Source: Kineosporia corallincola
GTDB taxonomy: Bacteria; Actinomycetota; Actinomycetes; Actinomycetales; Kineosporiaceae
Length of the DNA: 64,000 bases
NCBI RefSeq assembly: GCF_018499875.1
Contig: NZ_JAHBAY010000022.1
Coordinates: 35,350-99,349 of the forward strand
Reading direction: 5' to 3'
Shown: in pieces, positions 17,777 through 27,078 of the stretch
Layout of the letters: each line of letters opens with the position of its first letter
Position numbering within the stretch: the first letter of the stretch is position 1
Made by a program: the position numbers and the translations under genes
Notes under the pieces: generated by a model
What the model saw: only the letters and a program-made list of their open reading frames with translations
What the model was told of the DNA's origin: nothing
The model's database searches: none

Positions 17777-19506
17777 CAGATCTGGCTCCCAGCAATGGTT
17801 TCGGACGACTCGTGAAGGGCCCGGTAGGCCGGGCAGGTCTCCAGCAGATCCGCGTGGGTGCCCCGCCCGGCCAGCCGCCCGTCCTGGAGCACGAGGATCA
17901 GGTCGGCGGACCGTACCACCGGCATCTGGTGCGAGATGACCAGCACCGTGCGCTCACGGGCCTGTTCCCGCAGGGTCTCGACCAGGCCGGCAGCGGTGGT
18001 GGGGTCGACCGCCGACAGCGCCTCGTCGAGCACCAGGGCCCCGGGCGAGCGCAGCAGGGCCCGGGCCAGGCAGACCCGCTGCCGCTGTCCGCCGGACAGA
18101 TCCGCCTCCTGGCCCAGTACGCAGTCGTAACCACCCGGCAGAGCCATGATCTCGTCGTGGACACCGGCCCGGCGGGTCGCCTCGACGACCTGCTCCCGGG
18201 GCACCGGCCGGCCACCGGTCAGGTTGTCGATCACACTGGCCCGGCGCAGGCCGGTGTCCTGGAACACCAGCCCGACCCGCTCGTACAGCCGGTCCTCGCC
18301 GATCTCCCTCAGGTCGGTCCCCCCGAGCAGCACCCGGCCCGAGTCCGGGTCGGTGAAACGGGCGAGCATCGCGGCGACCGTGCTCTTGCCGCTGCCCGAG
18401 GCACCGGCCAGTGCCACCAGGCCACGCTCCGGCAGCGTGAACGACACGTCGTCCAGAGCCGCGTGCTCCCCGTCGTAGTGGTGGGTGACGTTCTCCAGCC
18501 GAAGCGGGCCGTGGGCGTCCGTGGTTCCCCAGGTCAGGGTGGGCTGGGCGAGGAAGTCCCGCACCGACGTGGCCGCCGCCAGCCCGGAGCGGACGGCCTG
18601 GAGACGAGGGCCGCCGACCGCGACCGGTGCGCTGACGGCGGGCCCGAGCAGCACCCCGGCCACCACCGCCCGGGCCTCGAACCAGCCGTGTTCCAGGCCG
18701 ATCCCGCCGATCAGGGCGATCCCGGCGGCGGTCAGGCCGGGAGCCACGACCAGCCAGGACGCGGTCGTGGCCGTGGACGTGCCCTTCGACCAGCTCCGGA
18801 AGAAGTCGTGAAAGTCGTTGACGGCGGCCAGGTAACGCTCCCGCGCTCCACCGGCACCGCCGTACACCTTGGCGCTCGGCAGGCCGTGCACGTAATCGAC
18901 GACGGCGGCGCCGATCTGCTGCTGGGTACGCCCGAACTCGGCGAAGCCGGCCCCGGACCCGCGCAGCGCCCGCAGATAGAAGGCTACCCCCAGGACCAGC
19001 GGCACGACGCTGATCAGGGCCAGCCGCCAGTCCACGGCGAGCAGCGCGACGATCCCGGCCACCGGGGTCACCACCAGCCCGGTGACGTCCAGCAGGGTGT
19101 GGGCGACCAGGTAGTGCAGGGCGGCGGTGTCGTCCTGCACCACCTTCTTGATGCGCGCCGCACCGGCGCCGGTCACCGTCGGCAGCGGGGCCCGGCGGAC
19201 GACGCGGGCCAGGTCGGTCTGGATCCGCCAGGTGAGGTTCGCGTCGGCCCGGTGCGCGATCCAGGTGGCGAGCGCGGCCGCCACGGCGGCGCCGAGCACG
19301 GCGATCACCGCACTGACGACGAGGGCGCCCTGGGGCAGCGGCTCGTGGTCGATCCAGGCGCCGGTGAACGAGCTCAGGGCCAGCAGGGGCGCGAGCGCGA
19401 GCAGCCCGGCGAGGGTCTGCAAGGCCACCGCGGCGGTCAGGGGGGCGCGGACGGGCCGGAGCAGATCCATGGGGCTCTGCGTTGTCTCAGGGTTTTTCGG
19501 GGTCAC
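17776..19506 (-). CDS. YbtP/IrtA-like ABC transporter half
   Basis: This 576-residue partner of the 16067-17776 protein also has a fused architecture. The membrane domain covers about 15-310. The ATPase covers about 330-576, with Walker A GASGSGKST, signature [16 protein letters not shown] and Walker B ALVLDEALSAVD. Both ATPase sites of the pair look complete. It lacks the siderophore-interacting flavin domain fused to mycobacterial IrtA. The start ATG 19506 overlaps the stop of the ATPase gene by ATGA. The gene set suggests a heterodimer that moves the metallophore or its metal complex over the cytoplasmic membrane. Confidence 0.9.
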   Translation of the reverse strand: MTPKNPETTQSPMDLLRPVRAPLTAAVALQTLAGLLALAPLLALSSFTGAWIDHEPLPQGALVVSAVIAVLGAAVAAALATWIAHRADANLTWRIQTDLARVVRRAPLPTVTGAGAARIKKVVQDDTAALHYLVAHTLLDVTGLVVTPVAGIVALLAVDWRLALISVVPLVLGVAFYLRALRGSGAGFAEFGRTQQQIGAAVVDYVHGLPSAKVYGGAGGARERYLAAVNDFHDFFRSWSKGTSTATTASWLVVAPGLTAAGIALIGGIGLEHGWFEARAVVAGVLLGPAVSAPVAVGGPRLQAVRSGLAAATSVRDFLAQPTLTWGTTDAHGPLRLENVTHHYDGEHAALDDVSFTLPERGLVALAGASGSGKSTVAAMLARFTDPDSGRVLLGGTDLREIGEDRLYERVGLVFQDTGLRRASVIDNLTGGRPVPREQVVEATRRAGVHDEIMALPGGYDCVLGQEADLSGGQRQRVCLARALLRSPGALVLDEALSAVDPTTAAGLVETLREQARERTVLVISHQMPVVRSADLILVLQDGRLAGRGTHADLLETCPAYRALHESSETIAGSQI

Positions 19507-20957
19507 TGAAGTCGGCCTCCGGTGAGGGTGAGGACGCGGGTGGCGCGGGCGGCCACCTGGTGCTGGTGGGTGATGAGGACCATGGGGGTGCCGTGTCGCC
19601 GGCGCCAGGTCAGCAGGGCGTCGAGCACGAGGTCGGTGGTGTTCGCGTCGAGGGCTGCCGTGGTCTCGTCGCAGATCAGGACGGCCGGGGCGGCGGCCAG
19701 GGCACGGGCCAGGGCGACGCGGTGGCGCTGCCCGCCGGAGAGGCGGTCGGGGGTACGGTCGAGCACGTCGGGCGGAAGGGCGAAACAGGCGATCAGCTCG
19801 GCTGTTCCGGTCGGCGCCGGCAGGCCACGGCGGTCGGCCGAGGCCAGGGCGCGGGTGAGGCTGCGGCGGACGTTCTCGTGCGGGTTGAGGGCGGCACGGG
19901 CGTCCTGGCCGACGTACGCCAGATAGGGCTGGCCCGTCCGGGCCCGGGCCGCGGCGTCCCAGGGGGTGGGGGTGCCGTGGACGACCAGACGGCCGGTGGC
20001 CGGTACGGCCAGACCGCTCAGGGCCCGGGCCAGGGAGGTCTTGCCGGATCCGGAAATGCCCTGCACGGCCACCAGTTCGCCGGGGACGAGGCGCAGGCTG
20101 ACGGCGTCGAGCAGGCGGCGTCCACCCCGTTCGACACTCACGTCAAGAGCTTCCAGCGCGGGGACGCTCTCTGCCGCAGTGGTTCTCGCGTCCTGCCCGG
20201 TGCGTGCCCGCGGCGGTGGGGGCGCCGTACGCTCGCGGGGAGTTGCCGGCCGCAGGCGGCCGGCGGTGAGTTCGAGGACGTCGGTGGCGACCCGGCCGGC
20301 CAGGTCGCGGTCGTGGGTGATCAGCAGGACGGCGGGATTCCAGGCCAGGGTGGTGAAGGCGACGGCGACCCGGTGGGCCGTCACGGCGTCCAGACCGCTG
20401 GTCGGTTCGTCCAGCACGAGCAGCCGGGGACGGGTGACGAGGGTCCAGGCCAGCAGGGCGCGCTGGGCCTGGCCGCCGGACAGCTCGCCGGGATGCCGTC
20501 GCAGCAGGCCGGTGTCGAGCGCGGCGGCCCGGGCGGCCTGGTCGACCCGGGCCCGGCGCCCGGCCCGGTTCTCGCCCGGGTACGCGATCCGGGCGGCGGT
20601 GAGCAGCTGGGCACCGATCCGGCGGCGGGGGTCGAGAGAACTGGCTGGGTCCTGCGGGAGGTATCCGATCTTCTTGCCGCGCAGGGCTTTGCGTCCTGCG
20701 GCGGTGAACGGGTCGTGGCCGGCGACCTCGATCTGCCCGGCCGCGCACCGCAGTCCGGTGCCGAGGTGGCCGAGCAACGCCAGGGCGAGCGTGGTCTTGC
20801 CCGCGCCGGAACGACCGAGCACGGCGGTCACCGTTCCCTCCGCCAGGTGCAGGCCGAGATCTTCGAGCAGGGAGGTGCCGTCCGGGGCGTGCACGGTGAG
20901 CCCGGTGACCGTCGCGACGGCAGTGGTTCTCGTCGGTACGTGCGGGGTGGCGGTCAT
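19503..20957 (-). CDS. double ABC ATPase of a Dpp/Opp-type metallophore importer
   Basis: The 484-residue protein contains two ATPase domains in tandem, a DppD-DppF type fusion. Domain 1 (about 10-225) has Walker A GRSGAGKTT and signature LSGGQAQRALLA. Domain 2 (about 250-484) has Walker A GISGSGKTS, signature LSGGQRHRVALARAL and Walker B VLICDETTAALD. It energises the two permeases encoded directly upstream. Dpp-type importers with this layout carry nickel or metallophores, as in staphylococcal CntABCDF for staphylopine, and the S. coelicolor coelibactin locus has the same set. It is ATGA-coupled at both ends. Confidence 0.92.
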   Translation of the reverse strand: MTATPHVPTRTTAVATVTGLTVHAPDGTSLLEDLGLHLAEGTVTAVLGRSGAGKTTLALALLGHLGTGLRCAAGQIEVAGHDPFTAAGRKALRGKKIGYLPQDPASSLDPRRRIGAQLLTAARIAYPGENRAGRRARVDQAARAAALDTGLLRRHPGELSGGQAQRALLAWTLVTRPRLLVLDEPTSGLDAVTAHRVAVAFTTLAWNPAVLLITHDRDLAGRVATDVLELTAGRLRPATPRERTAPPPPRARTGQDARTTAAESVPALEALDVSVERGGRRLLDAVSLRLVPGELVAVQGISGSGKTSLARALSGLAVPATGRLVVHGTPTPWDAAARARTGQPYLAYVGQDARAALNPHENVRRSLTRALASADRRGLPAPTGTAELIACFALPPDVLDRTPDRLSGGQRHRVALARALAAAPAVLICDETTAALDANTTDLVLDALLTWRRRHGTPMVLITHQHQVAARATRVLTLTGGRLQ

Positions 20958-21772
20958 GCGGGCCGCCCTGCGATCCGGGGCCTGGCGGACCTCTCCCCTG
21001 TCACCTGGTCCAGGCAGACGGTGGCCCCGACAGCCAGCACCACCAGCAGCGCGGCCGGCACCAGCACCGGCAGCGGGTTGGCCATCAGGCCGGTGCTGTT
21101 CTCCCGGACCATCCGTCCCCAGTTCGCGGCGGGGGCAGCCGATCCAAGGCCGAGGAAGCCGGCCGTGGCGGCCAGCTGGGTGGCGGCGACGAAGCGGATC
21201 CCGGCCTCGGCCAGGGCCACCCCGGCCAGACCGGGCAGGATGTCGTACCGGATCCGGGAGATCGTGCTCTCGCCCCGGGCCCGGGCCTCACGCGCGTAGT
21301 CGGTGGCGGCCAGGTGCACGACCCGTTCGTGGTTGACGCGTACCGAGAACGGCACGCTGACCGCGGCCACGGCGAACGCGACGGCGGTGTCGCTGCCGGT
21401 GATCCCGGCGGCCACGAGCAGCAGCAGGAGCAGGGCCGGGACGGCGGCGAGCGCGTCCACCGCGCGCAGCAGCGCCTGTGCGGCGCGGTGGTGGCGGCTC
21501 AGGCCGGCCCAGGTGCCCAGGCCGAGCCCGGCCAGGCTGCCGAGCGCGGTGGCGGTGACCGCCTGGAGCACCAGGACCTGCCCACCCCACAGCACCCGGC
21601 TGAGCACGTCCCGGCCGAGAAAGTCTGTCCCCAGCAGGTGTTCGCCGTCAGTACCGGAGAAGGGGACGGTGGAGGGGGTGGTGTGGCCGCCCGGGGCCAG
21701 CCACGGCCCGGTCAGGGCCAGCAGGACGACGAGGAGCGTGGGGACGGCGAAGATCCACCGGCGCGTGGTCAT
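20954..21772 (-). CDS. Dpp-type permease (DppC-like)
   Basis: A 272-residue inner-membrane permease with about six helices, the N-terminal HLLGTDFLGRDVLSRVLWGG box typical of DppC/OppC, and the cytoplasmic EAA-like loop (ATDYAREARARGES). The start ATG 21772 overlaps the upstream permease stop by ATGA; the longer open frame lies inside that gene. It forms the membrane channel with the 21769-22728 product for substrate handed over by the lipoprotein at 22725-24236. Confidence 0.9.
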   Translation of the reverse strand: MTTRRWIFAVPTLLVVLLALTGPWLAPGGHTTPSTVPFSGTDGEHLLGTDFLGRDVLSRVLWGGQVLVLQAVTATALGSLAGLGLGTWAGLSRHHRAAQALLRAVDALAAVPALLLLLLVAAGITGSDTAVAFAVAAVSVPFSVRVNHERVVHLAATDYAREARARGESTISRIRYDILPGLAGVALAEAGIRFVAATQLAATAGFLGLGSAAPAANWGRMVRENSTGLMANPLPVLVPAALLVVLAVGATVCLDQVTGERSARPRIAGRPA

Positions 21773-22728
21773 CGGGATCCTCCATTGCGACGGGTGGGCG
21801 CGGTGAGCAGGCGGGCGGTCACGTCGCCGGCCAGCAGCACCAGCAGGGCGACGGCACCGAGCACCAGGCTCAGGCCCTGCACGAGCGGTACGTCGCGGGC
21901 CGCCACGGCCCGGGTCAGTTCCTGGCCGAGACCGGGCACGTTGAAAAGGGTCTCGACCACCACGGCGCCGCCGACCAGGCCGGCGAGCATGATCGAGAAG
22001 GCCTGCACGGCAGGGCCTGCGGCGTTGGCGACGATGCTGCGCGCGTAGCGTGGCCCGCGGTAGCCGTTGAGGCGGGCGAAGCCGGCGTACGGCTCGGCGG
22101 CGGTCTGGGCCACCGAGGCCCGCAGCAGGCGCAGGGTGGCCCCGCAGCCGCCCAGGGCCAGGGCCAGGGCGGGCAGCGCGACGAGTTCCGGTCGCTGCCA
22201 GAGCGACTGCCCGATCGGGACGATCGCCACGGCGGGCAGGACCGGCCACCAGAGGGTGAACCCGAGCAGCAGGGCAGTGGCGATCAGGAAGTCGGGGGCG
22301 GCGGCCAGGGCCAGGCCGGAGGCCGAGATGACCCGGTCGGCGCGGCTTCCGGCGTGCAACCCGGCCCAGGTCCCGGCCGTCCCGGCGATCACGAGGATCA
22401 TGAGCGCGGCGGGCAGCACCACCGCGAGACTGTTGGCGGCCCGGGCCCCGACGACGGCCGTGACACTCGTTCCCGACGTCATCGAGGTGCCGAGATCGCC
22501 GTGCGCAGCTCCCTGGGCCCAGTCGAGATACCGTTCCAGGGGCGGGCGGTCGAGGCCGAGCGACACCCGGACCGCTGCCCGCTCGGCCGGTGTCGCGGCC
22601 GGGCCCGAGGCGACCCCGGCGGCGTCACCGGGCAGCACCTCGGTGGCCGAGAACACCAGGACCGAGAGCACGGTGAGGGTCGCCGCGCAGACGGCGACCC
22701 TCACCGCCACCCAGGACAGCAGTCTCAT
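21769..22728 (-). CDS. Dpp-type permease (DppB-like)
   Basis: A 319-residue permease with an N-terminal helix, a periplasmic segment carrying the conserved LGLDRPPLERYLDWAQGAAHGDLGTSM pattern (split here by family variation), further helices, and an EAA-like loop (AEPYAGFARLNGYRGPRYARS). This is the usual DppB/OppB layout. It is ATGA-coupled to both the binding-protein gene and the second permease gene. Confidence 0.9.
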   Translation of the reverse strand: MRLLSWVAVRVAVCAATLTVLSVLVFSATEVLPGDAAGVASGPAATPAERAAVRVSLGLDRPPLERYLDWAQGAAHGDLGTSMTSGTSVTAVVGARAANSLAVVLPAALMILVIAGTAGTWAGLHAGSRADRVISASGLALAAAPDFLIATALLLGFTLWWPVLPAVAIVPIGQSLWQRPELVALPALALALGGCGATLRLLRASVAQTAAEPYAGFARLNGYRGPRYARSIVANAAGPAVQAFSIMLAGLVGGAVVVETLFNVPGLGQELTRAVAARDVPLVQGLSLVLGAVALLVLLAGDVTARLLTAPTRRNGGSR

Positions 22729-24236
22729 TCGGAGACGGTCGCCCGGGCCAGGTCGGGGAATTGCAGCTCACGGACCCCGGACACCCCGTCGGAGGCGGCG
22801 CTGATGTTCGGCACGAACATCACGCCGAGCTGGTTCCCTCTCTCCCACAGTAATTTCTGAGCCTGGTGCGAGGCGTCGAGGCGCTCGTCGGCCGAGGTGG
22901 CACTGCGCGCGGTCGCGACCAGGGCGTCGACGTCCGGGAAGACGCCCGGTGCCCAGTTCGGCTCGAACGACGCCGGCGGCGTGTACCCGGCCCGGAACGG
23001 CAGTGCGGCGTAGGCCTCGTAGTCGGCGTACAGCTCGCCGGCGGCCACCTCTTTCAGGGTCGCCCGCACGCCGATCGCCTTCAGGTCCTCGACGATGAGC
23101 GTGGCCGTCTCCACCATGCCGGCCAGCTCCGGCCCGGCGGTCAGCTCGACCTGCACGTCCTCGGCCCCGGCCTCCTGGAGCAGCTTCCGGGCCCGCTCCG
23201 GGTCGTAGGTGCGCTGCCCGAGGTCGTCGTCGTAGTGGGCGAATCCCAGGCCCGGCACGTCGTTGCCGATGAAGGCCCGCCCGTAGTAGACGTTCTGGAG
23301 GATCTTCTGGCGGTCGACGGCGAGCTTGAACGCCTCGCGCACCCGTTCGTCGTCGAACGGCTCCGCGGCCGTGTTCATGGTGAACTGGAGGTAGGAGGCG
23401 TAGGGCAGTTCGCTGGTGGTCACGGTGGCGCCCTCGACCCCGTCCAGGGTCTGGGCCTGGGCCGGGGTGATCCCGCTGATGTAGTCCACCTGGCCCTGGC
23501 GCAGGGCGTTGACCCGTGCGGTGCCGTCGGCGATCGAGACCAGCTCGATCGCGTCCAAGGTGGGCGCCTGCCCGTAGTAGTCCGGGTTGCGGCGCAGGGT
23601 CGTGGAGCGCCCGGCCTCGAAGGCGCCGATGGTGAACGGGCCGGACGAGGGCGTGCCGGTGGTGAACTCGGTGGTGCCGGCCTTGATCGCGAGCATGCTC
23701 TGGCAGATCAGGTCGCGACCGTCCGCGATCGGCGACAGCGCCGGCAGCACCACGGTGGACCCGTCGGGCGTCGTGGCCTGGTCCAGGTCGAAACCGCGGG
23801 CCACCAGCTGGGTGAACGGCAGACCCTTCAGCAGGGTGGGGGCCTGGAGCGAGTACAGCACGTCCTTGCTGGTCAGGGCGCTTCCGTCGGTGAATTTCAC
23901 GCCGTCCCGGACGGTCAGGGTGTATTGCGTCAGGTTCTTCGACACCTGGATGTCCGACACCACGCCGTACGCGACGCCGTCCTCGGCGTCCGCGTCCAGC
24001 TCACACAGCGGCGCGTGCACGAGCCTGGCCCGCACGTAGTCCAGCGCCGTCGGCCCCTGGAGATAGTTCAGCGTCTCCGTGGATCCGCCGGCGAACGCGG
24101 CGCGCAGGGTGCCACCGGTGGAGGCGCCCTGCGCCGCACCGCTTTCCGACGATCCACTCCCGCATCCGGCCGCCATCGTCACGGCCAGCGCCGCGGCGAT
24201 CCCGGCACCCAGTCTGCGGCTTCTCGTGGCCACCAT
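22725..24236 (-). CDS. metallophore-binding lipoprotein (SBP_bac_5 family)
   Basis: The 503-residue protein has a basic signal peptide and lipobox MAAGC, so it should be lipid-anchored outside the membrane. The mature part is a class C (DppA/OppA-like) solute-binding protein, with typical segments FTDGSALTSKDVLYSL, NPDYYGQAPTLDAIELV, DDERVREAFKLAVDRQKIL and YDPERARKLLQEAG. It is the first gene of the transport operon, and a strong Zur-like palindrome lies 66 bp upstream. The start ATG 24236 follows GAAGG by 5 bases. A GTG at 24248 is too close to its own GGAAAGG to be preferred. Cnt/coelibactin-type relatives bind metallophore-metal complexes; that is the inferred role here. Confidence 0.88.
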   Translation of the reverse strand: MVATRSRRLGAGIAAALAVTMAAGCGSGSSESGAAQGASTGGTLRAAFAGGSTETLNYLQGPTALDYVRARLVHAPLCELDADAEDGVAYGVVSDIQVSKNLTQYTLTVRDGVKFTDGSALTSKDVLYSLQAPTLLKGLPFTQLVARGFDLDQATTPDGSTVVLPALSPIADGRDLICQSMLAIKAGTTEFTTGTPSSGPFTIGAFEAGRSTTLRRNPDYYGQAPTLDAIELVSIADGTARVNALRQGQVDYISGITPAQAQTLDGVEGATVTTSELPYASYLQFTMNTAAEPFDDERVREAFKLAVDRQKILQNVYYGRAFIGNDVPGLGFAHYDDDLGQRTYDPERARKLLQEAGAEDVQVELTAGPELAGMVETATLIVEDLKAIGVRATLKEVAAGELYADYEAYAALPFRAGYTPPASFEPNWAPGVFPDVDALVATARSATSADERLDASHQAQKLLWERGNQLGVMFVPNISAASDGVSGVRELQFPDLARATVSE

Positions 24237-24301
24237 TCGAGCCTTCACCCTTTCCTCGGACCCGGCCCGGAGCCAGGTGTTTACTATGTATACCACGCTA
24301 T

Positions 24302-24316
24302 TGAGAATGATTTTCA
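24302..24316. promoter_or_regulatory. Zur-like operator between transport operon and TetR gene
   Basis: TGAGAATGATTTTCA is a 7-1-7 palindrome, extended to ATTGAGAATGATTTTCAAT (24300-24318). On the minus strand its TTGAAA could serve as a -35 element, with TATACA about 19 bases downstream as -10 for the lipoprotein gene. A repressor bound here would block that promoter. The divergent TetR gene starts only 7 or 28 bases to the right. Confidence 0.82.
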
Positions 24317-24344
24317 ATTTGCGGTGCGCGAATACGATCACCCG

Positions 24345-25019
24345 GTGGGAAGCCTCAGCCGGGATGCGATCGTGCAGGTCGCCATGAACATCAGCCGCGA
24401 GCAGGGACTGCCGGCGGTGACGATGCGAGCGGTCGCGGCTCCCTTCGGGGTCACCCCGATGGCGCTCTACCGCCATGTCGGCGACCGGGAGGACCTGGCC
24501 CGCCTGGTCACCGACCGGGTCGGCGCCCTGGTCCGCCCGCCGGCCGGGCCCGGCACCCCGTGGGCCGGGCGCGTGCGGGCCTGGGCCCGGGTCCAGCGCT
24601 CGGTACTACGTGACTACCCGGGCACCGCGGCCTGGCTGATCGAGAACGGCCCGTCCGGGCCGGAGGCCTACCGGCTGCTGGAACTGCTCGCCGCGGCGCT
24701 GGCCGACTCCGGGCTCGACGACGCCCGGGTCGCCCGGGGCACCGCGCTGGTCATGAGCTGGACGTTCAGCCGGATCGCCGTGGAAGACAGCATCGCCCTG
24801 GCCGGGCGGCGTTCACCCCGGCGCGGGCGCACCCAGTCGTTCGTGACCGGCCTGGCGACCGTCGACCCGGCGACGCACCCGGTCGCGACCCGGATCGGCG
24901 AGGACTTCTTCACCCTGCCCGGTGAGGTGGTCTTCGACACCGGGCTGGACTGGATCGTCGCCGGGCTGACAGCCGACAGCCCGGCCGACAGCCCGGCCGG
25001 CCAGCAGGCCGATCAGTAG
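24345..25019 (+). CDS. TetR-family regulator
   Basis: A 224-residue regulator (231 if GTG 24324 is used; neither start has a clear ribosome site, so the message may be leaderless). The N-terminal helix-turn-helix reads QGLPAVTMRAVAAPFGVTPMALYRHVG. The rest is a helical ligand-binding domain with WTFSRIAVEDS near its centre. It is transcribed away from the transport operon across the Zur-like site at 24302-24316 and overlaps the end of the salicylate synthase gene by 7 bp (convergent). It may tune metallophore transport in response to a small molecule; ligand unknown. Confidence 0.85.
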   Translation: MGSLSRDAIVQVAMNISREQGLPAVTMRAVAAPFGVTPMALYRHVGDREDLARLVTDRVGALVRPPAGPGTPWAGRVRAWARVQRSVLRDYPGTAAWLIENGPSGPEAYRLLELLAAALADSGLDDARVARGTALVMSWTFSRIAVEDSIALAGRRSPRRGRTQSFVTGLATVDPATHPVATRIGEDFFTLPGEVVFDTGLDWIVAGLTADSPADSPAGQQADQ

Positions 25020-26314
25020 GTCAGGTGCGGGGCCACGCTGCCCAGCTTCTCGCAGGTCTCCTCCAGCTCACGGTCGGGCCGGGACGCCTCCACCACCCCG
25101 GCACCGGCACGCAGCCAGGACCGTCCCTCGTGGGTGAAGACGGTCCGCAGCACCAGGGCCGCGTCCAGGGCACCGGTGTGGTCGGCGACGATCACCGCCC
25201 CCGAGTACAGGCCCCGGGGTGTGCTCTCCAGCCGCGTCAGCGCCTCGTAGGCCTCCGCCTTCGGGATGCCGGAGGCGGTCACCGCCGGGAAGAACGCGCC
25301 GAACGCGTCCCACGGTCCCCGCCCGGCAGCCAGTTCCCCGGCCACCCGGGAGGCCAGATGCTGAACCGCACCACGCGGCAGCACCCGCATGAACTCCTCC
25401 ACCCGAACCGTTCCCGGCGCGCACAGCGCCTCGGCCTCCTCCACGGCCAGCCGCACACTCGTGGCGTGCTCGGCGATCTCCTTCAGGTCCGACAGCAGCT
25501 CGGCCCGGTTGGCCTCGTCCCGGGCCCGGCCCAGACCGAGCGCCCGGGTGCCGGCCAGGGGCTGGGTGCTGACCCGGCCGTCCGCGCCGACCTCCACCAC
25601 GGTCTCCGGGCTGAACCCGGTGGCCGCCCAGCCCCCCAGGTCGAGATGGAAGGCCCGGGCCGACGCCACCGCCGCACGCCCGCGCCGGAAAGTCCCGACC
25701 AGGTCCGGGTTCCCGGCCAGCGGCACCTCACGCGAGAGGATCACCTTGTCCAGGAGGGTTTTCCGGATGTCGTCGACCGCCTGGGCCACCGCGTCCCGGT
25801 AGGCGTGGGCACCGGCCAGCAGATCGGCCGCCGTCGTGCTCTCCCCGGTGGCGGCCGGGACAGCGGGGACGGCAGCCGACAGCACCGCACGGGCCTCGGC
25901 CGCCCGTTGCGGTGAGGACGCCAGCACCGTCACCGGCCCCTCGGCGGAGCCGGTGACCAGCTCCACCTCCGGCAGCACCAGATGCAGGAGCGGTTCGGTG
26001 CCGGGCAGCCCGGTCGGCATCCCGGCCCGGTGCAGCGCCAGCTCGAACCGGGCCCAGCCGAAGGCCCGCCACAGCGGGAACGGGCACGCGTCCAGTGCCG
26101 CGGCCACGTCACCGAGCACCGGCCCGGTCACCGGTTCCGACCAGCTGGTGGTGAGAAGCTCTGCGCTCAGGCGTAGTTCGGCCCGGGCCCCGATCGCGTG
26201 ACGCGTGGTCGTCCCGGCCTGGTAGACCACGAGCGGGCCGCCGTCCGCCAGCCGGACGGCGGCCGCCAGCACCGCATCGGCCTCCAGGTGTTCCCAGTGG
26301 TTCAGGTCGTGCAT
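25013..26314 (-). CDS. salicylate synthase (MbtI/Irp9 type)
   Basis: The 433-residue protein belongs to the chorismate-binding enzymes, in the single-enzyme salicylate synthase branch that turns chorismate to isochorismate and then to salicylate plus pyruvate. Diagnostic segments are KVILSREV, FSPETVVEV, TQPLAGTRALG, EHATSVRLAVEE, VQHLASRV, AVTASGIPKAEA and GLYSGAVI. Start ATG 26314 has GGGAGG six bases upstream. An in-frame ATG at 26335 overlaps the previous stop (ATGA) and would add seven residues. It is the last gene of the biosynthetic operon and supplies the aryl cap loaded by the ligase at 37872. Confidence 0.9.
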   Translation of the reverse strand: MHDLNHWEHLEADAVLAAAVRLADGGPLVVYQAGTTTRHAIGARAELRLSAELLTTSWSEPVTGPVLGDVAAALDACPFPLWRAFGWARFELALHRAGMPTGLPGTEPLLHLVLPEVELVTGSAEGPVTVLASSPQRAAEARAVLSAAVPAVPAATGESTTAADLLAGAHAYRDAVAQAVDDIRKTLLDKVILSREVPLAGNPDLVGTFRRGRAAVASARAFHLDLGGWAATGFSPETVVEVGADGRVSTQPLAGTRALGLGRARDEANRAELLSDLKEIAEHATSVRLAVEEAEALCAPGTVRVEEFMRVLPRGAVQHLASRVAGELAAGRGPWDAFGAFFPAVTASGIPKAEAYEALTRLESTPRGLYSGAVIVADHTGALDAALVLRTVFTHEGRSWLRAGAGVVEASRPDRELEETCEKLGSVAPHLTY

Positions 26315-26331
26315 CGTCGTCCTCCCGACGG

Positions 26332-27078
26332 TCATGACGGTGATCCGGTGCGCAGAACGGCGACCTCCGGCAGGCCGGAGCCGGTGCGCCCGCCCATCGC
26401 CTCCACCCGCATCCCGGACTCGGCAGCCAGCTCCGGCACGCCCACGGCATGCCAGAGGTAACCGCCGTGTACCTCCCGGTGCACCCGGCCGGTGTCGTCC
26501 AGCACCCGCCAGCGCGAGGTGAACCGCATGGCTCCCTCCCGTTCGGGGACGCCGCCCACCCACCATTCGTAGGTCAGGTCACCGATGCGGGAACGCAGCT
26601 GGCAGGCCTCCGGCAGAGGGCGGGTGGACCGCACCCCCATCAGCTCCACCACGATCACCCCGCCCGGCGAGAGCCGTTCCCGCAGCCGGCGCCACAGAGT
26701 CGTGCGCCGGCCCGCGTCCAGGTGCCCGGCCACCCCGAAGACCACGGCCGCGCCGATCCGGCCGGGCAGCGTCAGGTCCGGGGCGGTCTGCGCGGACACC
26801 GTGACGCGGGCCGCCAGGGCCGGATCGGCCGCCAGCCGGGAGACCAGCACGGCCCGCATCCCGGCGGCCGGCTCGACCGCCAGGACGGAACGCTCGGGCA
26901 GCGCCTGCGCGATGATCTCGGTGATCCGGCCGGTCCCCGCACCGATCTCGACCACCGGACCGGGCCCGGCACCCTCCAGCGACCGCCGCAGCAGGGGCCC
27001 GCTGCGGGCGGCCTGCTGCTCGGCCACCAGTTCGTAGAACTCGGCCATGTCGGCGTAGGCGGTGACGTCGGCGCTCAT
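26332..27078 (-). CDS. SAM-dependent methyltransferase, paralogue of the fused one
   Basis: A 248-residue class I methyltransferase with motif I VVEIGAGTGRITEII, acidic motif II LAVEPAAGMRAVL and the post-I segment VVFGVAGHLDAG. It is clearly homologous to the C-terminal half of the reductase fusion at 29164-31053: shared AEFYxLVA start, EIGAGTG, GVAGHL, LAPG/LSPG-VVEL and the WWxxx box. The cluster therefore encodes two copies of this methyltransferase type, one free and one fused. Both probably act on the metallophore; which position each methylates is unknown. ATGA-coupled on both sides. Confidence 0.88.
   Translation of the reverse strand: MSADVTAYADMAEFYELVAEQQAARSGPLLRRSLEGAGPGPVVEIGAGTGRITEIIAQALPERSVLAVEPAAGMRAVLVSRLAADPALAARVTVSAQTAPDLTLPGRIGAAVVFGVAGHLDAGRRTTLWRRLRERLSPGGVIVVELMGVRSTRPLPEACQLRSRIGDLTYEWWVGGVPEREGAMRFTSRWRVLDDTGRVHREVHGGYLWHAVGVPELAAESGMRVEAMGGRTGSGLPEVAVLRTGSPS

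Noticed and set aside
22866..24344. Rightward open frame that extends the TetR gene far upstream
   Set aside because: The extension is antisense to the binding lipoprotein gene and crosses the Zur-like promoter region; the TetR homology begins just after the GTG at 24345.
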